DNA of 64,000 bases from Rhytidiadelphus loreus (Eukaryota > Streptophyta > Bryopsida > Hypnales > Hylocomiaceae). The stretch lies in assembly GCA_947034895.1 (NCBI GenBank), contig OX344764.1:56711348-56775347 (forward strand), given 5' to 3'. The translations under genes and the position numbers were made by a program. Under the pieces are notes generated by a model. The model saw nothing but the letters and a program-made list of their open reading frames with translations. It ran no database searches and had not been told where the DNA came from. Below are positions 20,789 to 30,633 of this stretch, piece after piece; position 1 is the first letter of the stretch, and each line of letters opens with the position of its first letter.

Positions 20789-21310
20789 ATGAACATGCTT
20801 GACTACTAAAGCAATGTTTTCCAGCAAAAAGACAAATTGTTGAATATGCTTAAGCATAAGCAAAAATGCAACAATTTTTGAGAACATGTTCGAGAAAGTT
20901 GTTCACTTTGGACAACAAAATTGGTATTGGAATAGTCTACGGGTTTAATGTTATCAGCAATGTTCTTACAAAATCATAATCTCAATGCAAGAGAGCTTTG
21001 CCGTCGTTTCAAGTTTCGATCAATTGGTTAAGGAGAGGCAGATTAAGACTAATAATATTCATTGCTTGCCTTGTGCAAATTTTAAGCATAGTGGGTATGA
21101 AGTAGAAATTTCATTGGTCTACCAATGAGAGAAATCGGAGAGAAATCTCTACTACTACTATCAACTGGTATTAATTTAGTGAGTGTCGGTTCACCTAACA
21201 TAATTCAAATGCACAAAACTTTTGTTGTTGTGGCATGTTGTGACTTGTGATTGGTTAAGCAATCAAAAAAGTCAAATGGCTCAACTCTCCTACATTGACA
21301 TTATGTCTAG

Positions 21311-21438
21311 TAATTGCAAAGTAGGCCAAGTCATCAAGAATAATCACAGGGCAGTACCAACCTTGCCAACCTTGCCACCCACGGCTCGGTAGGTCCTAAC
21401 CAGCGATTATTCTTGATAACTTGGCGTGCTTGACAATT
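21311..21438. mobile_element. Small MITE, 128 bp, GCCAAGT..ATCAAGAATAATC arms
   Basis: AGGCCAAGTCATCAAGAATA at the left pairs with TATTCTTGATAACTTGGCGT at the right; TAATTG and CAATTA bound it. The arms are about 35 bp. Confidence 0.65.
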
Positions 21439-21441
21439 ACC

Positions 21442-21855
21442 TAAGGTAGTCGGTTCATAAACCGACCATCTAAGCACTGTAACTGAATTTTGGGCAGGTC
21501 AAACTGCTCAAAATATTTTTGAATAAATTTTCCTTGAAAGAGAAGAAGAATTGGCATCTAACCCAAGTTGTTTCATATTTTTTGGATCATTTTTGAATTA
21601 GTTATGAATTTTCAAACGAGATGTGTTGTAGGTCCCTATTTGTGATCCTAGGTCTTTCATAAAGTGTTCACTGCGACTTCTAAACAGAAATGGGAAAAGA
21701 AAGGAAACTGATTGGCTCTTGCAATAATAAATAGTATTTTTCTTGATTCATTTAATGACAATGAAGGTCAATTCAAGAACCACCTCCAGCCCATTCCAGT
21801 AACATTTATAGGGGCGGTTCTAAATGCCCGAACGGAGTTCGAGCCTCCTACCTTA
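21442..21855. mobile_element. AGGTAG-ended, TA-flanked MITE, about 410 bp
   Basis: It starts TAAGGTAGTCGG and ends CCTCCTACCTTA. The interior is similar to the copies at 10.26 kb and 41.27 kb (GATTGGCTCTTGCAATAATA near the right). Confidence 0.65.
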
Positions 21856-22021
21856 GTCCATTTTGTTCCCGAAGTTTTGAATTCTAGTAGTGATTCTGTA
21901 CTGTAATGCTCTCTCCTCTGACAACTCGTCATCACACAACTTCAAATATTAGGGGTCCAATTCACATCTTCACTCTGCACAAACCAGGGCCGGGCAGACA
22001 CATGTGATTTGCAGAGGAAAG

Positions 22022-22378
22022 ATCGAATGAAGAGAAAAATTTCGCAATATTGGAGAGAATTTACGATTGGGGCCCTTTCCTAGACAGAATTCAGGAAACT
22101 CATATCTATAAGATCCCTTAGAGCATCGTGCACTTGTCTCTATTCGGATTACTCTGGGTTGCACCAATTTGACGAAATAAACGATACATTAGCTAGGATG
22201 AATCGAGAACTTTCATCATAATATATATCGTGAAATTGTCAGCACTCCGGCGCCAAAAATCGTGACATATTTGTCCACAACGGTCTAAAATGTAGGACAG
22301 GTATGAATTTATGTTTCAAAAGGCACGCTCTATATTGGATTACTGTCAATTTGACGAAAATTGAAGTTCACAGCGGTT
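22022..22378. mobile_element. MITE with AACCGC..GAACTTCAAT end (block B copy)
   Basis: The body (ACTCCGGCGCCAAAAATCGTG, GAATTTATGTTTCA) aligns in the same orientation with 59,565-59,921. The right end ATTGAAGTTCACAGCGGTT is clear and the left end is decayed. Confidence 0.55.
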
Positions 22379-22380
22379 GC

Positions 22381-22500
22381 TTCGACTGATCGAAGCCATG
22401 GGACTGGCCGCCAATAAAGTCATCGATCCCTGTTGGAATCCTCTCGAAAATTGGAATAAGTCCCACATCACACAGATCTATTATAAAAAGTCACTCTTCT
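22381..22500 (+). pseudogene. Fragment related to the hypothetical ORF at 59.5 kb
   Basis: The frame reads LLRLIEAMGLAANKVIDPCW and continues WNPLENWNKSHI before a frameshift and stop. It matches the start of the minus-strand frame at 59,566-59,159. The function is unknown. Confidence 0.35.
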
Positions 22501-22783
22501 AAGAAAAACCATTCACAAGACATGGAAATGGGTAACAAGCTCAAATCTCCAAGCCATCATGCAGGAATGGGGCGCTTGCATGCTCAGATCCAACAAGCAT
22601 ATCAAGTGGAAACCTGGAAACTTTTTTTTATGAAAACTATCAAATAGACAAATACTTTGTATGTATTCAGAAATTGGTCACACAGTAGGTTCATGCAGCT
22701 ATATATCATGGTGCTGGCAAGAGAATTCACAGTGAGACTGAGGTTATCGTCAGCAGAGAGAAATGCCTAATTATTGCTGTAAC

Positions 22784-23117
22784 ATAGTAGAATATTTTCT
22801 AATCCCATAATCTTGTCATCAGAAAACATAGTAGAATATTTTATATTCACATAATCTTGTCATCAGAAAACATAGGGTAGAATATTTTCTAATCCCATAA
22901 TCTTGTCATCAGAAAACATAGTAGAATATTTTATATTCACATAATCTTGTCATCAGAAAACATAGGGTAGAATATTTTATAATCACATTATCTTGTCATC
23001 AGAAAACATAGTAGAATATTTTATATTCACATAATCTTGTCATCAGAAAACATAGGGTAGAATATTTTATAATCACATTATCTTGTCATCAGAAAACATA
23101 GTAGAATATTTTCTAAT
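22784..23117. repeat. Tandem array, 44/46-bp units in a 90-bp dimer
   Basis: About 7.5 copies of a unit beginning CATAGTAGAATATTTT and ending TTGTCATCAGAAAA. Units starting CATAGTAG (44 bp) and CATAGGGTAG (46 bp) mostly alternate, giving a 90-bp higher-order repeat. The spacing is constant with no unique spacers, so it is not a CRISPR. Confidence 0.9.
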
Positions 23118-23177
23118 AAAGTAGCCTTTGCTCCCAACGAAGGCTTAGAAGCATGCGAACTAAAGGTGTACTTGTGC

Positions 23178-23203
23178 CCGTCTCTTTGAAAGAAAAAAAA
23201 AAA
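23178..23203 (+). mobile_element. Micro retro-insertion: about 12 nt plus poly(A), 16-bp TSD
   Basis: AAAGGTGTACTTGTGC occurs at 23,162-23,177 and 23,204-23,219. Between them lie CCGTCTCTTTGAAAG and a run of A. The paralogue at 59,206-59,225 (minus strand) has the hexadecamer once, directly followed by GATCG. This is the form left by an extremely 5'-truncated LINE-mediated insertion. Confidence 0.75.
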
Positions 23204-23608
23204 AAAGGTGTACTTGTGCGATCGAGGTTATCATCATTGATGCTAATTGAAGTCAGTCAACAATGCCTGTTCGTAGCAAGTGATTCAGATCACTTTTCTC
23301 ACTGGCCACCTGTGACGTTCATGAGGAGCTTCCACGCATGGTTCCAGCATCTCCACAGACTGTCATCACAACATACGAAGGAAGAAGCACACAGAAATTG
23401 AATTAAGGGTAAGCAATGAATGATTGTTGCCCGGCCATAAGCGAGGTCAAGCCAGAAGGAAGGAATCAAGGAAGTCACTCCATATTAATATGAAGTGCAA
23501 CTCACAGGCCGGTCTCTCGGAAGTCATCCAAGAGATCAATGCATTGAAGATCGATCAACAATATGATGAATCAGAAATAGAGATCAAGATTGATTCTCAA
23601 AACGTATA

Positions 23609-23980
23609 GAGTAAACTTGCCATTCACCGCACACATCCAATAACCACACAACAATAGTTGCCAATTACCACACACCAACCACACACCAACCACACGATGC
23701 AACTACCAATTCACTTGGGATGGAAGCATGATTTTGTATCACCGTCCAATGACCGCACACCATGCGGTCAAGGGGTGCAAGAAATTTTTAATTAGTTTTT
23801 AACTTCATCACCTTTTAATTGCAATAAAATTTGTGCGAAGAAATCTTTTTGCATTTCGTTTGTTGAAGGTGAATCTAATCATGACATTTAATAATCACAC
23901 CAAATTTCAAAACATATAAATCTCTATATTTATGTGGAAAAGGGTTTGAATTTTGTCCGTGCGGTGATTGGCAAGTTTAC
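23609..23980. mobile_element. MITE with GTAAACTTGCCA ends and TATA TSD, 372 bp
   Basis: The inverted ends are GAGTAAACTTGCCATTCACC and GGTGATTGGCAAGTTTAC. TATA flanks both sides (23,605-23,608 and 23,981-23,984). The paralogue at 58,828-58,850 reads AACGTATACC without the element (minus strand), a single empty site. Confidence 0.85.
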
Positions 23981-24169
23981 TATACCCCTTAAGATACAGC
24001 TGTCTGGTTTCCATGCATCAGACAAAGAAGAAGAAGAAAGCATGTAAGAATTTTGAATAATTCGATCAATTATGGGCTAAGCCTGAGTTTGCAAAAAAGT
24101 GATGTTACGATCGAAAGTGTCTTCCGCAATTAATTAATTCAAGCTAGCGAGATGCATTTGGATGCTACT

Positions 24170-24483
24170 GCATGCGTACCATTCACAATGAGAATCCAAT
24201 AGTGGATTTGCAACAAGAGGAGGAGCAGCCGCCGCCGGGGGCTCCCGAAAGAGGCCTAGGGCGAGCACTTCCTGCTGATGCAGTTGGAATTGCGGATGAA
24301 TGCCAGAGGGGCCGTCGGCTCCAAGTGCAGCAACTGGATCGGGGGCGAGAGCCATCGACAAATAGCAATAGCGATCGAGAACCAAGAAATAAACTTCGAG
24401 CTCACAGTCAGGCCAAAGATGCGCTGATAATCTGATACTGAGTACTGATCTAGGACTGGCCTCTGCAACATCTTACGAAGCAC
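24170..24483 (-). pseudogene. Block B: F-box/kelch-type exon-1 fragment
   Basis: This GC-rich minus-strand exon-like segment begins with sequence shared with the kelch-like gene's 5' end (TTGCAGAGGCCAGTCCTAG, then ATCAGATTATCAGCGCATC). It ends in a conserved splice donor (AATG/GTACGC, matching GATG/GTAAGC at 58,624). One frame reads MLRKMLQRPVLDQYSVSDYQ and stops at 24,258 (TAG) where the block E copy has a sense codon. A second frame (SMALAPDPVAALGADGPSG...) is open in both copies. I cannot tell which frame was translated. No clear F-box consensus is visible, so the family is inferred from linkage. Its downstream kelch exon is missing. Confidence 0.45.
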
Positions 24484-25415
24484 TCTCGATCACCTTGCAA
24501 ACTAGGAGCTTCTTATGACAAGAAAGTGGAAGCTTTATATATACAGTATGACGAAATTTGGATGAAACAATCCACACACGATTCGTGGAGACTGACCCTC
24601 CAATATCTCCAAGTAAAAACCCATGCCAGTACTCCCTATTTTATAAGTGGTTCATTGAATCTGTCCTTAGCGAATTGGGTATTTCTAATTCCAAATAGAA
24701 ACTTAAAATTTGCATGCAGGAAATAAACAAATTTCAGCGTACGTTTTCACCAGGGGACAACTGAAGCGTATCGGAAGGGATCTCCGCTCTCAAGTCAAAC
24801 ATCTCTGTTCACAGCCACTAAACAAAACAAAAAATATCACTGGCACCTCACCCAGTGCTCCTGGCAGTCAATCATTTGAAATTTTGGAGTCACACGCTGC
24901 CAACAACCGTACAGTACTCCTTGTAAAAACTGTCTGAGTGTCTATTTGCATCCCCGACCGGACCGGATAACTGGGCCCAGGTGGTTCCCATGGAGCAATT
25001 GTCAAATGGGTTTTGGGTATGGAGATCAAGTCCCTACCTTCCTCTACCCTAGCTCTTTGATTCTAGGATTTGCAAGCCCAGGTACTGAGTCATAACATTG
25101 TTAAACCGGCAGATTGGCTCCCCCGATGTGGAGGTATTATTCTTCCCTATATATCTGGGGGGAGACTTTACTTATAATACATACAAGATCATTGGCTACC
25201 TCGGACAAGTTGTCAAAGTTTCTGGAGACACATTGGCCATGCAAGTATTGAGGACTCCTGATTCCGGGGGGGGGAGGAGGGGAAGGGAACCCCCAGCAAA
25301 CGTTAATAATGTTATGGTCTCCTTTCTATCAACTGGACTTACTATGATTATCTAAAAATTATTCACCACTTGTCTCCTTATCTCACCTCATTTAAGGTCT
25401 CCCTTGAGTTTTGAT
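24484..25415 (-). promoter_or_regulatory. Block B promoter region
   Basis: On the minus strand TATATATAAAGCTTCCAC lies at about 24,546-24,529, the counterpart of the TATA block at 11,846. It continues up to about 25,400 with matches to 9,680-10,260 and 11,544-11,720. It preserves empty sites for F1, the 10,261 element and the 9,770 hAT MITE. Confidence 0.55.
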
Positions 25416-25429
25416 TTGTTCCCATGTTT

Positions 25430-25669
25430 GTTTTTTGTTTGTTTTTTGACACAAATGATTCAACTGGATTTCATTGCAAAGAAAACAAGTACATACCGGC
25501 CAAACACAAGTGGCCTAGCAAGGAAAACCACTCCAACCCAACACTCCAACCCAATTGGATTTAGGACAAAGAGCAGTAAGCAAGCAAGGCACAACAGAGG
25601 CCTCACGCCCCTCCCCTCCAACCACGACAAGCTAGCCCACCACCCAAACACACCAAGCCACCCCTTCAA
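25430..25669 (-). mobile_element. LINE/SINE 3' fragment, 240 bp, 14-bp TSD
   Basis: TTGTTCCCATGTTT (25,416-25,429) and TTGTTCCCACGTTT (25,670-25,683) flank the insert with one mismatch. On the minus strand the insert is GC-rich and ends in a CAAAAAACAAACAAAAAAC tail. The paralogue at 9,680-9,700 has the site once. Poly(A)-like tail and long variable TSD indicate a non-LTR retroelement inserted in reverse. Whether it is a 5'-truncated LINE or a SINE cannot be told. Confidence 0.75.
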
Positions 25670-26089
25670 TTGTTCCCACGTTTCTAATCATGGTCTCTCA
25701 CTCTACACTTATAAAAGTTCATTCCTTTCATTGTCTCTCTCTGGAGCCAGTTTGAAGTTTTCTACTAGATTGGGAACTAGGAAAAAAAACTATTGGATAA
25801 TACATGCATGGGATTAAAGGTTGCAATGTAAAGTTTATGATTACATTCCATCTTCTTAATCAACCAATCCTACAAAAATTATTGATTCACTAAACTCAAC
25901 TATGGACACATCACACATGTACATGATATCTTAAATCATGATTTTTTCAAATTGTTTATAGAATTGACATATATTCAAATTCGTTTGGATAAAATTTATA
26001 TTTCTAGATATGCAATATCTTAGATATATGTAAGATAATAGTTTTAACTATGTCAAAACAACATATGTAAACTGTGACATGTCAAATTT

Positions 26090-26488
26090 GTCACAATTCT
26101 TATTGCATTTTGATCATGGATATATGTATATGCAAATTGTGAGAGAGACTAGTTCCACAAATCACCATTGTATATGGGCAAACATCATCATAGTTTATCC
26201 AAAGTATCAGATAGTTTAGCATCCACAATGAAAGCCAATAGAGAGAAGACCATTGTAGCCATAATTGAAGGTGAAGATTGGGTAGATGCAAGACAAATAT
26301 AGTTATTAGATTTGGAATTTAAAAAGCACAATGACAACATGGAATTACAAAATGCTTCATTAGAAGCTAAAAAAGTTGTTCAAGAGAAGCTTATGGGCAT
26401 TGAAGAAAATAAAATAGAAGCAAATAAGGAAACATCTCAAGAATTTATTAGAGCCCTAATAGCAATTAGCAATGCCATTGGGTCCTAA
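26090..26488 (+). pseudogene. Harbinger Myb/SANT-like partner, C-terminal half
   Basis: The best frame from about 26,304 reads DLEFKKHNDNMELQNASLEA and continues for about 40 residues, rich in Lys and Glu, to a stop at 26,486-26,488 after AISNAIGS. This coiled-coil-like C-terminus is conserved in copy A (8,020-8,200, minus strand). Stops interrupt the upstream part, and the SANT/trihelix domain is missing. Confidence 0.55.
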
Positions 26489-27779
26489 ATGCAAGAATTA
26501 TTAATAGTTCATTACATTATGTTTATAATCATATTGTAATTTTTTATAGTTTTAGTGCTTTGTTCTTTATGAAGTTCATTGTTTTTGATTTGGTGTGATA
26601 TATAATTATTTTTCTTTTGTAATGAAGGTTTCAATATATCATTTTTGTTTTTTATTTCATCATTCAAACTCTTGTACTATGAATTCAATGCCTATTTATG
26701 TTCTAAAAATTAAGTGGAATGAGTTTGAAATTGGATCATCTCTCATTTAAAGGATCATCCATTGTGTCCCCTATTTTTGTACATCATTTGTATTTAGGGT
26801 TGGAGCACCTAGTAAATGATTTAAAATTATGATGACTTTAACTCCTAAGTTTCTAAGAGACTATTTTTTGATTGCTACCCATTTTTAACGGGCTTTTCCA
26901 AGATAAAATAAAATATTATTTTAAACAAAATATATTTTAAAATAATACATCAAGTCTATTTTTCAATGCAGTTAAATTTCACTAGTAAGAGTTTTTAAAG
27001 TGGATTACCTCAAATTGTCTTTGTGTTTCAATATTTGCTAGTTGGAGAAAGTGATGATGTTTCTTGACTTTCCTCCATCATTTTTTTAAAGTTTACAATG
27101 TACACAAAAATTTTAAGTAATTATGTTAAATTTTAATCCCTAAAAGTAAAAATTATAATTTATATAATTTTCAAAGGTTGATACTTTTGAATTAATCAAA
27201 AATACATATAAAGTTTTCTTTTGAAATTTTGACCATATAGATAATTTGTAGGGATGATGACATACATTTTGTCTATTGAACCAAACTTCATCGAACATAT
27301 AGAAAATGTAAATAGAAATTAATACATGGGACTTTTAGTATGAAATTTGGCACAACCTATAATAGACATGGTATCCTTTACTATCCATCAACTTTTCAAA
27401 TAAACTATCAAAACATTATGTTTAGTATTTCGATCAAGTATAGATCTCTATAAAGCTCAAATAAAGATCCTTAACAATTTTTTTTACATCAAATGAATAT
27501 CTCTACAAATTCTTGATGCAAATATGAAAAGGAAAAAAACTTATTGTCAAATTCCGGTCACTAATATCTTATTCAATAAATTCAAATCATAGAAATTTTA
27601 CTAGAATAAAAAGGTATTTGCTAAGATATAAACATTTCTACTATTGTAGACCTTTTAAATGCCACAAGTGCTCCACTATGGCATTCTTAATCAACAATGC
27701 CTATGTCATCTTGTAATAACTCTTCTATCTATTTGTTGTTTATAGCTTTCATGGTGATGTTTAGCTAATGAAAGGTCAT

Positions 27780-28700
27780 CATCTCGTCTATCAAGTAGGA
27801 TATTATGTAAAATACATGTTGCATGCACAATACTAGATACCATTGCATTTACATTGGTCTTTTTAGAATTTGCCATACTCTTTTAAAAAATACCAATTAA
27901 ATGATCTTTCTTCTATCAATTGTTGCTTTGATTCAAGAGTTTGCAAATACTCTAGTATCATAAACCATGCCAAGATAACTTGCAAAGATGTTCAAAAAGC
28001 AAGTCTCTATATATGAAGCTATAGTTTTTATCTTTATCATAAAAATTAGTAGATCTTTTATTACCATGTAAATCCACTTCAATGTGCATAACATCTATAG
28101 CACCACATATTTGGAGGATTCCCCCATTTGGATTCAAATCCATCTTTCAACCTTTGTAATTGTTCATCAATTGGCCAAGTCAAATGATGTTGACCCCTAA
28201 AATTTAAAGACTTGTGGTGACCTCACTAACAATAGATTTTCCAACTCCAAACAATTCTCCTACTAAAACTAAAGAATCTCCAATAACAAGTCCAAAGATG
28301 ACAATTGCAACTTGTTTTGTAGCTTCTAATTTTTAATATGGCAATCTGTCTAATTCCAATGAAGGATTGGTTTGAAGGTCTTGTTCTACCAACGATTATA
28401 CATATTGAAATATAGGAATTGGCATTTTGAACAACCCTTTGAAACGTGTTGGATCATCAACCAAAATCATGCCGAAAAATTGATGCCACCAATGGAGTTT
28501 TTTAGGCTTCATATACCATGTTCCCATTGAATGCCTACTAATTCCCTATAGGTAGGTGGAGTGTTTGATAAAATGCACACAAAATCTTCATCTTCCAAAA
28601 TGATCATGGATTCAATCTTACTACAATTTTTCGTGACATGAGGCAAATTTGAAGTCACAAAGGTTTTGAAATTGGAAAGACTTATCAAAAGTGCTAAACT
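27780..28700 (-). pseudogene. Harbinger DDE transposase, N-terminal and catalytic parts
   Basis: The minus strand holds, in order: WHQFFGMILVDDPTRFKGLF (about 28,490-28,430); an HTH-like block with NPSLELDRLPY and ATKQVAIVIF; LVLVGELFGVGKSIVSEVTT (about 28,260-28,210); ICGAIDVMHIEVDLHG with the first catalytic Asp (about 28,110); NFYDKDKNYSF; then YDTRVFANS with the second Asp (about 27,955); and finally a VERSF-like remnant near 27,920. The GDAGYP region between the second Asp and the Glu is deleted, and several stops occur. This order is diagnostic of PIF/Harbinger (DDE_Tnp_4). Confidence 0.85.
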
Positions 28701-28950
28701 AGATTCTTGAAAGTGACATTTGAGAGTCTATTCAATTGTAGTTGTAGGTCCTACCAAAATACACAATAGCCTCTACTTTCATTGCCATGCTATTATTCTA
28801 ATATCACCCTTGTTCACAAACTTACAAAAAAATTCCAACAACTTTTACTTTCAAGATGGAGTCTAATCAACACATGTCTAAGATTGCCTAATTGAAAAAT
28901 ATTTTAGAATTTTTTTCCAAAGACTGACTAACAATCAAAGTCTAACTATA

Positions 28951-29711
28951 GTCTAATCAAGGTATTTTCACTCAAAGTCTAAGGAGCAACGACGCTAGCG
29001 TGCAAGCTTGGAGCAGCGAGCATGGAGCTTGTGAGCGTGGAGCTTTGAAATTAAAAAATTTCAAGTTTTTAACCCCATTTTTATTTATTTATTTTTAATG
29101 TGCCAAAAAACTTACTATTTTTAGTAAATTTTGGGACCTGTAACCACTAATACTATTACCGTGGATTTGAAGAATTTTTTTTCATGGCTTGGCAATTGCT
29201 TTTTTCAACAGTTCAACAACTTCAATTCTTGGTACATAGTTGAGCATTTAGTTCACGAACTACAATTCTCATGTCTAGCCACTCACAAATTATTTTAAGA
29301 ATATAACATAATATGTTAAGTAAATAAGTCTCACAAAATCAAAGGTGGGTATGGTTTCACGAACCTCTCACAAGAATTTCCGAACCTCATTAAGAGACCA
29401 TTATTGAGGGAAATAAATTTTTAAACCGCAATTCAAGGTCTTTCAAAAACATAAAAACACAAATGCAAAACAAATTCCGAACTAAAGAAAAAAATTGATG
29501 ACTTTGTGATAGAATGTAAACCAAAAATAAATATATAAATGGAACCTAAATATTGTAATGAAGTGAAAAACCGACAAGAAATTGAAAGAGATATAAGCAC
29601 AGTCCATTCCATATGCTTAAAAACATTTCAATCGTACCAAATGTAAATTAATACAATACAATTCAAGTACATAAGACAATCTAGCCATGACTACTCTGAA
29701 ATTGTGATGAT
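28951..29711. other. AT-rich intergenic DNA downstream of the SWIM pseudogene
   Basis: There is a short GC-rich stretch with repeated GAGC motifs at 28,985-29,040. Otherwise I see nothing identifiable. Confidence 0.3.
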
Positions 29712-30361
29712 TTATGCTTTAACTAGAAGAAGCTTCAACTTGTTGAAGCTATAACTTAGTGCATGAATGAATTTGTCCTCATGGATGTCCATCTTGCAGA
29801 AGTACCTGTATAAGTAGTACAAGTGCTTGCAATTTACATACTGTTGACGGCCTCCAATGGCTGAAATAGCCATGTTTGTATAGTCCGGGCATGTGCACAA
29901 GGGGTACATTCCCATTGTGATTCGGTACACGTTTTTGTTATGGTCTAACCTTGTTTGTAGTAACACAATTGCACCTAGTCCCAGGAAAGGCAACAATGTA
30001 ACTCCCAAAATTTCTCCTTTGACATTGCCAGCACTCTCCCACTTGTTCCACTGTTCTATAGTTGGTGTATTTGCAATTCACCGTATGGTTTGATTGTTTC
30101 GAATTGTTGGATACACACTTGCATCTGCTAGAGGCACTAGAAGAAAAACATGTCCAGCACAACCAACTGGTATGCAACTAGTGTCCTATACAACTACCCT
30201 GCAACTATAATCCTCTCTATTAGCACCAAATCTAACATAATTGTTTTATGTCATTGTTTTACAACATTGATACATTTTTTTAGTCGCAAAATAGTCACTC
30301 TATAGTTACAAAAAAAGACTAGGAAACAACTAAGGAAAAATTAGAACTGTAAAATGACCAT

Positions 30362-30470
30362 AGTTGTTTCCTAGTCGCTTTCTAGTTGTTTCTTAGTCAC
30401 TTTCTAGTTGTTTCTTAGTCGCTTTCTAGTTGTTTCTTAGTCGCTTTCTAGTTGTATACTAGTTGTTTCT
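30362..30470. repeat. 22-bp tandem repeat (TAGTTGTTTCTTAGTCGCTTTC)
   Basis: About 4.5 copies with near-perfect spacing lie inside the CACTA element. Single TAGTTGTTTCCTAG units recur at 30,650-30,700 beyond the nested MITE. Confidence 0.85.
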
Positions 30471-30472
30471 TA

Positions 30473-30633
30473 CACTATTAGAGAATTCAACTTTTTGTTG
30501 ATTTGGTTGCATAAATTTGATTCACCTTTTTGTTGATTTGGAGAGTAATCTGTTGATTTGGATAAAAATCAATACAAAAGTGAACCAAATCAATGCAACC
30601 AAATCAACAAAAAAGTTGAATTTTCTAGTAGTG
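30473..30633. mobile_element. CACTA-ended MITE nested in CACTA element, 161 bp
   Basis: The ends are CACTATTAGAGAATTCAAC and GTTGAATTTTCTAGTAGTG, with a long stem that includes GTTGATTTGGTTGCAT. The flanking triplets (TTA and AAG) do not match. Confidence 0.75.

Larger units (their letters stand above)
20797..24169 (-). other. Block B downstream half (paralogue of block E)
   Basis: Read in reverse, this matches 58,640-60,110: 20,830-20,930 with 60,010-60,090, 22,381-22,640 with 59,320-59,560, and 23,220-23,610 with 58,830-59,200. It follows the exon fragment at 24.2-24.5 kb and probably holds the intron and downstream part of the ancestral gene. It has been split by several insertions listed separately. 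No long open frame survives. Confidence 0.5.
25820..28950. mobile_element. PIF/Harbinger copy B, reverse orientation
   Basis: The Myb-like ORF remnant (+, 26,090-26,488) and transposase remnant (-, 27,780-28,700) are tail-to-tail, the mirror of copy A. About 0.35 kb between them (26,500-26,890) matches 7,625-7,990 in reverse. The terminal inverted repeats were not found. Confidence 0.75.

Noticed and set aside
22784..23117. Possible CRISPR array
   Set aside because: Units are contiguous without unique spacers, and the host is a eukaryote.
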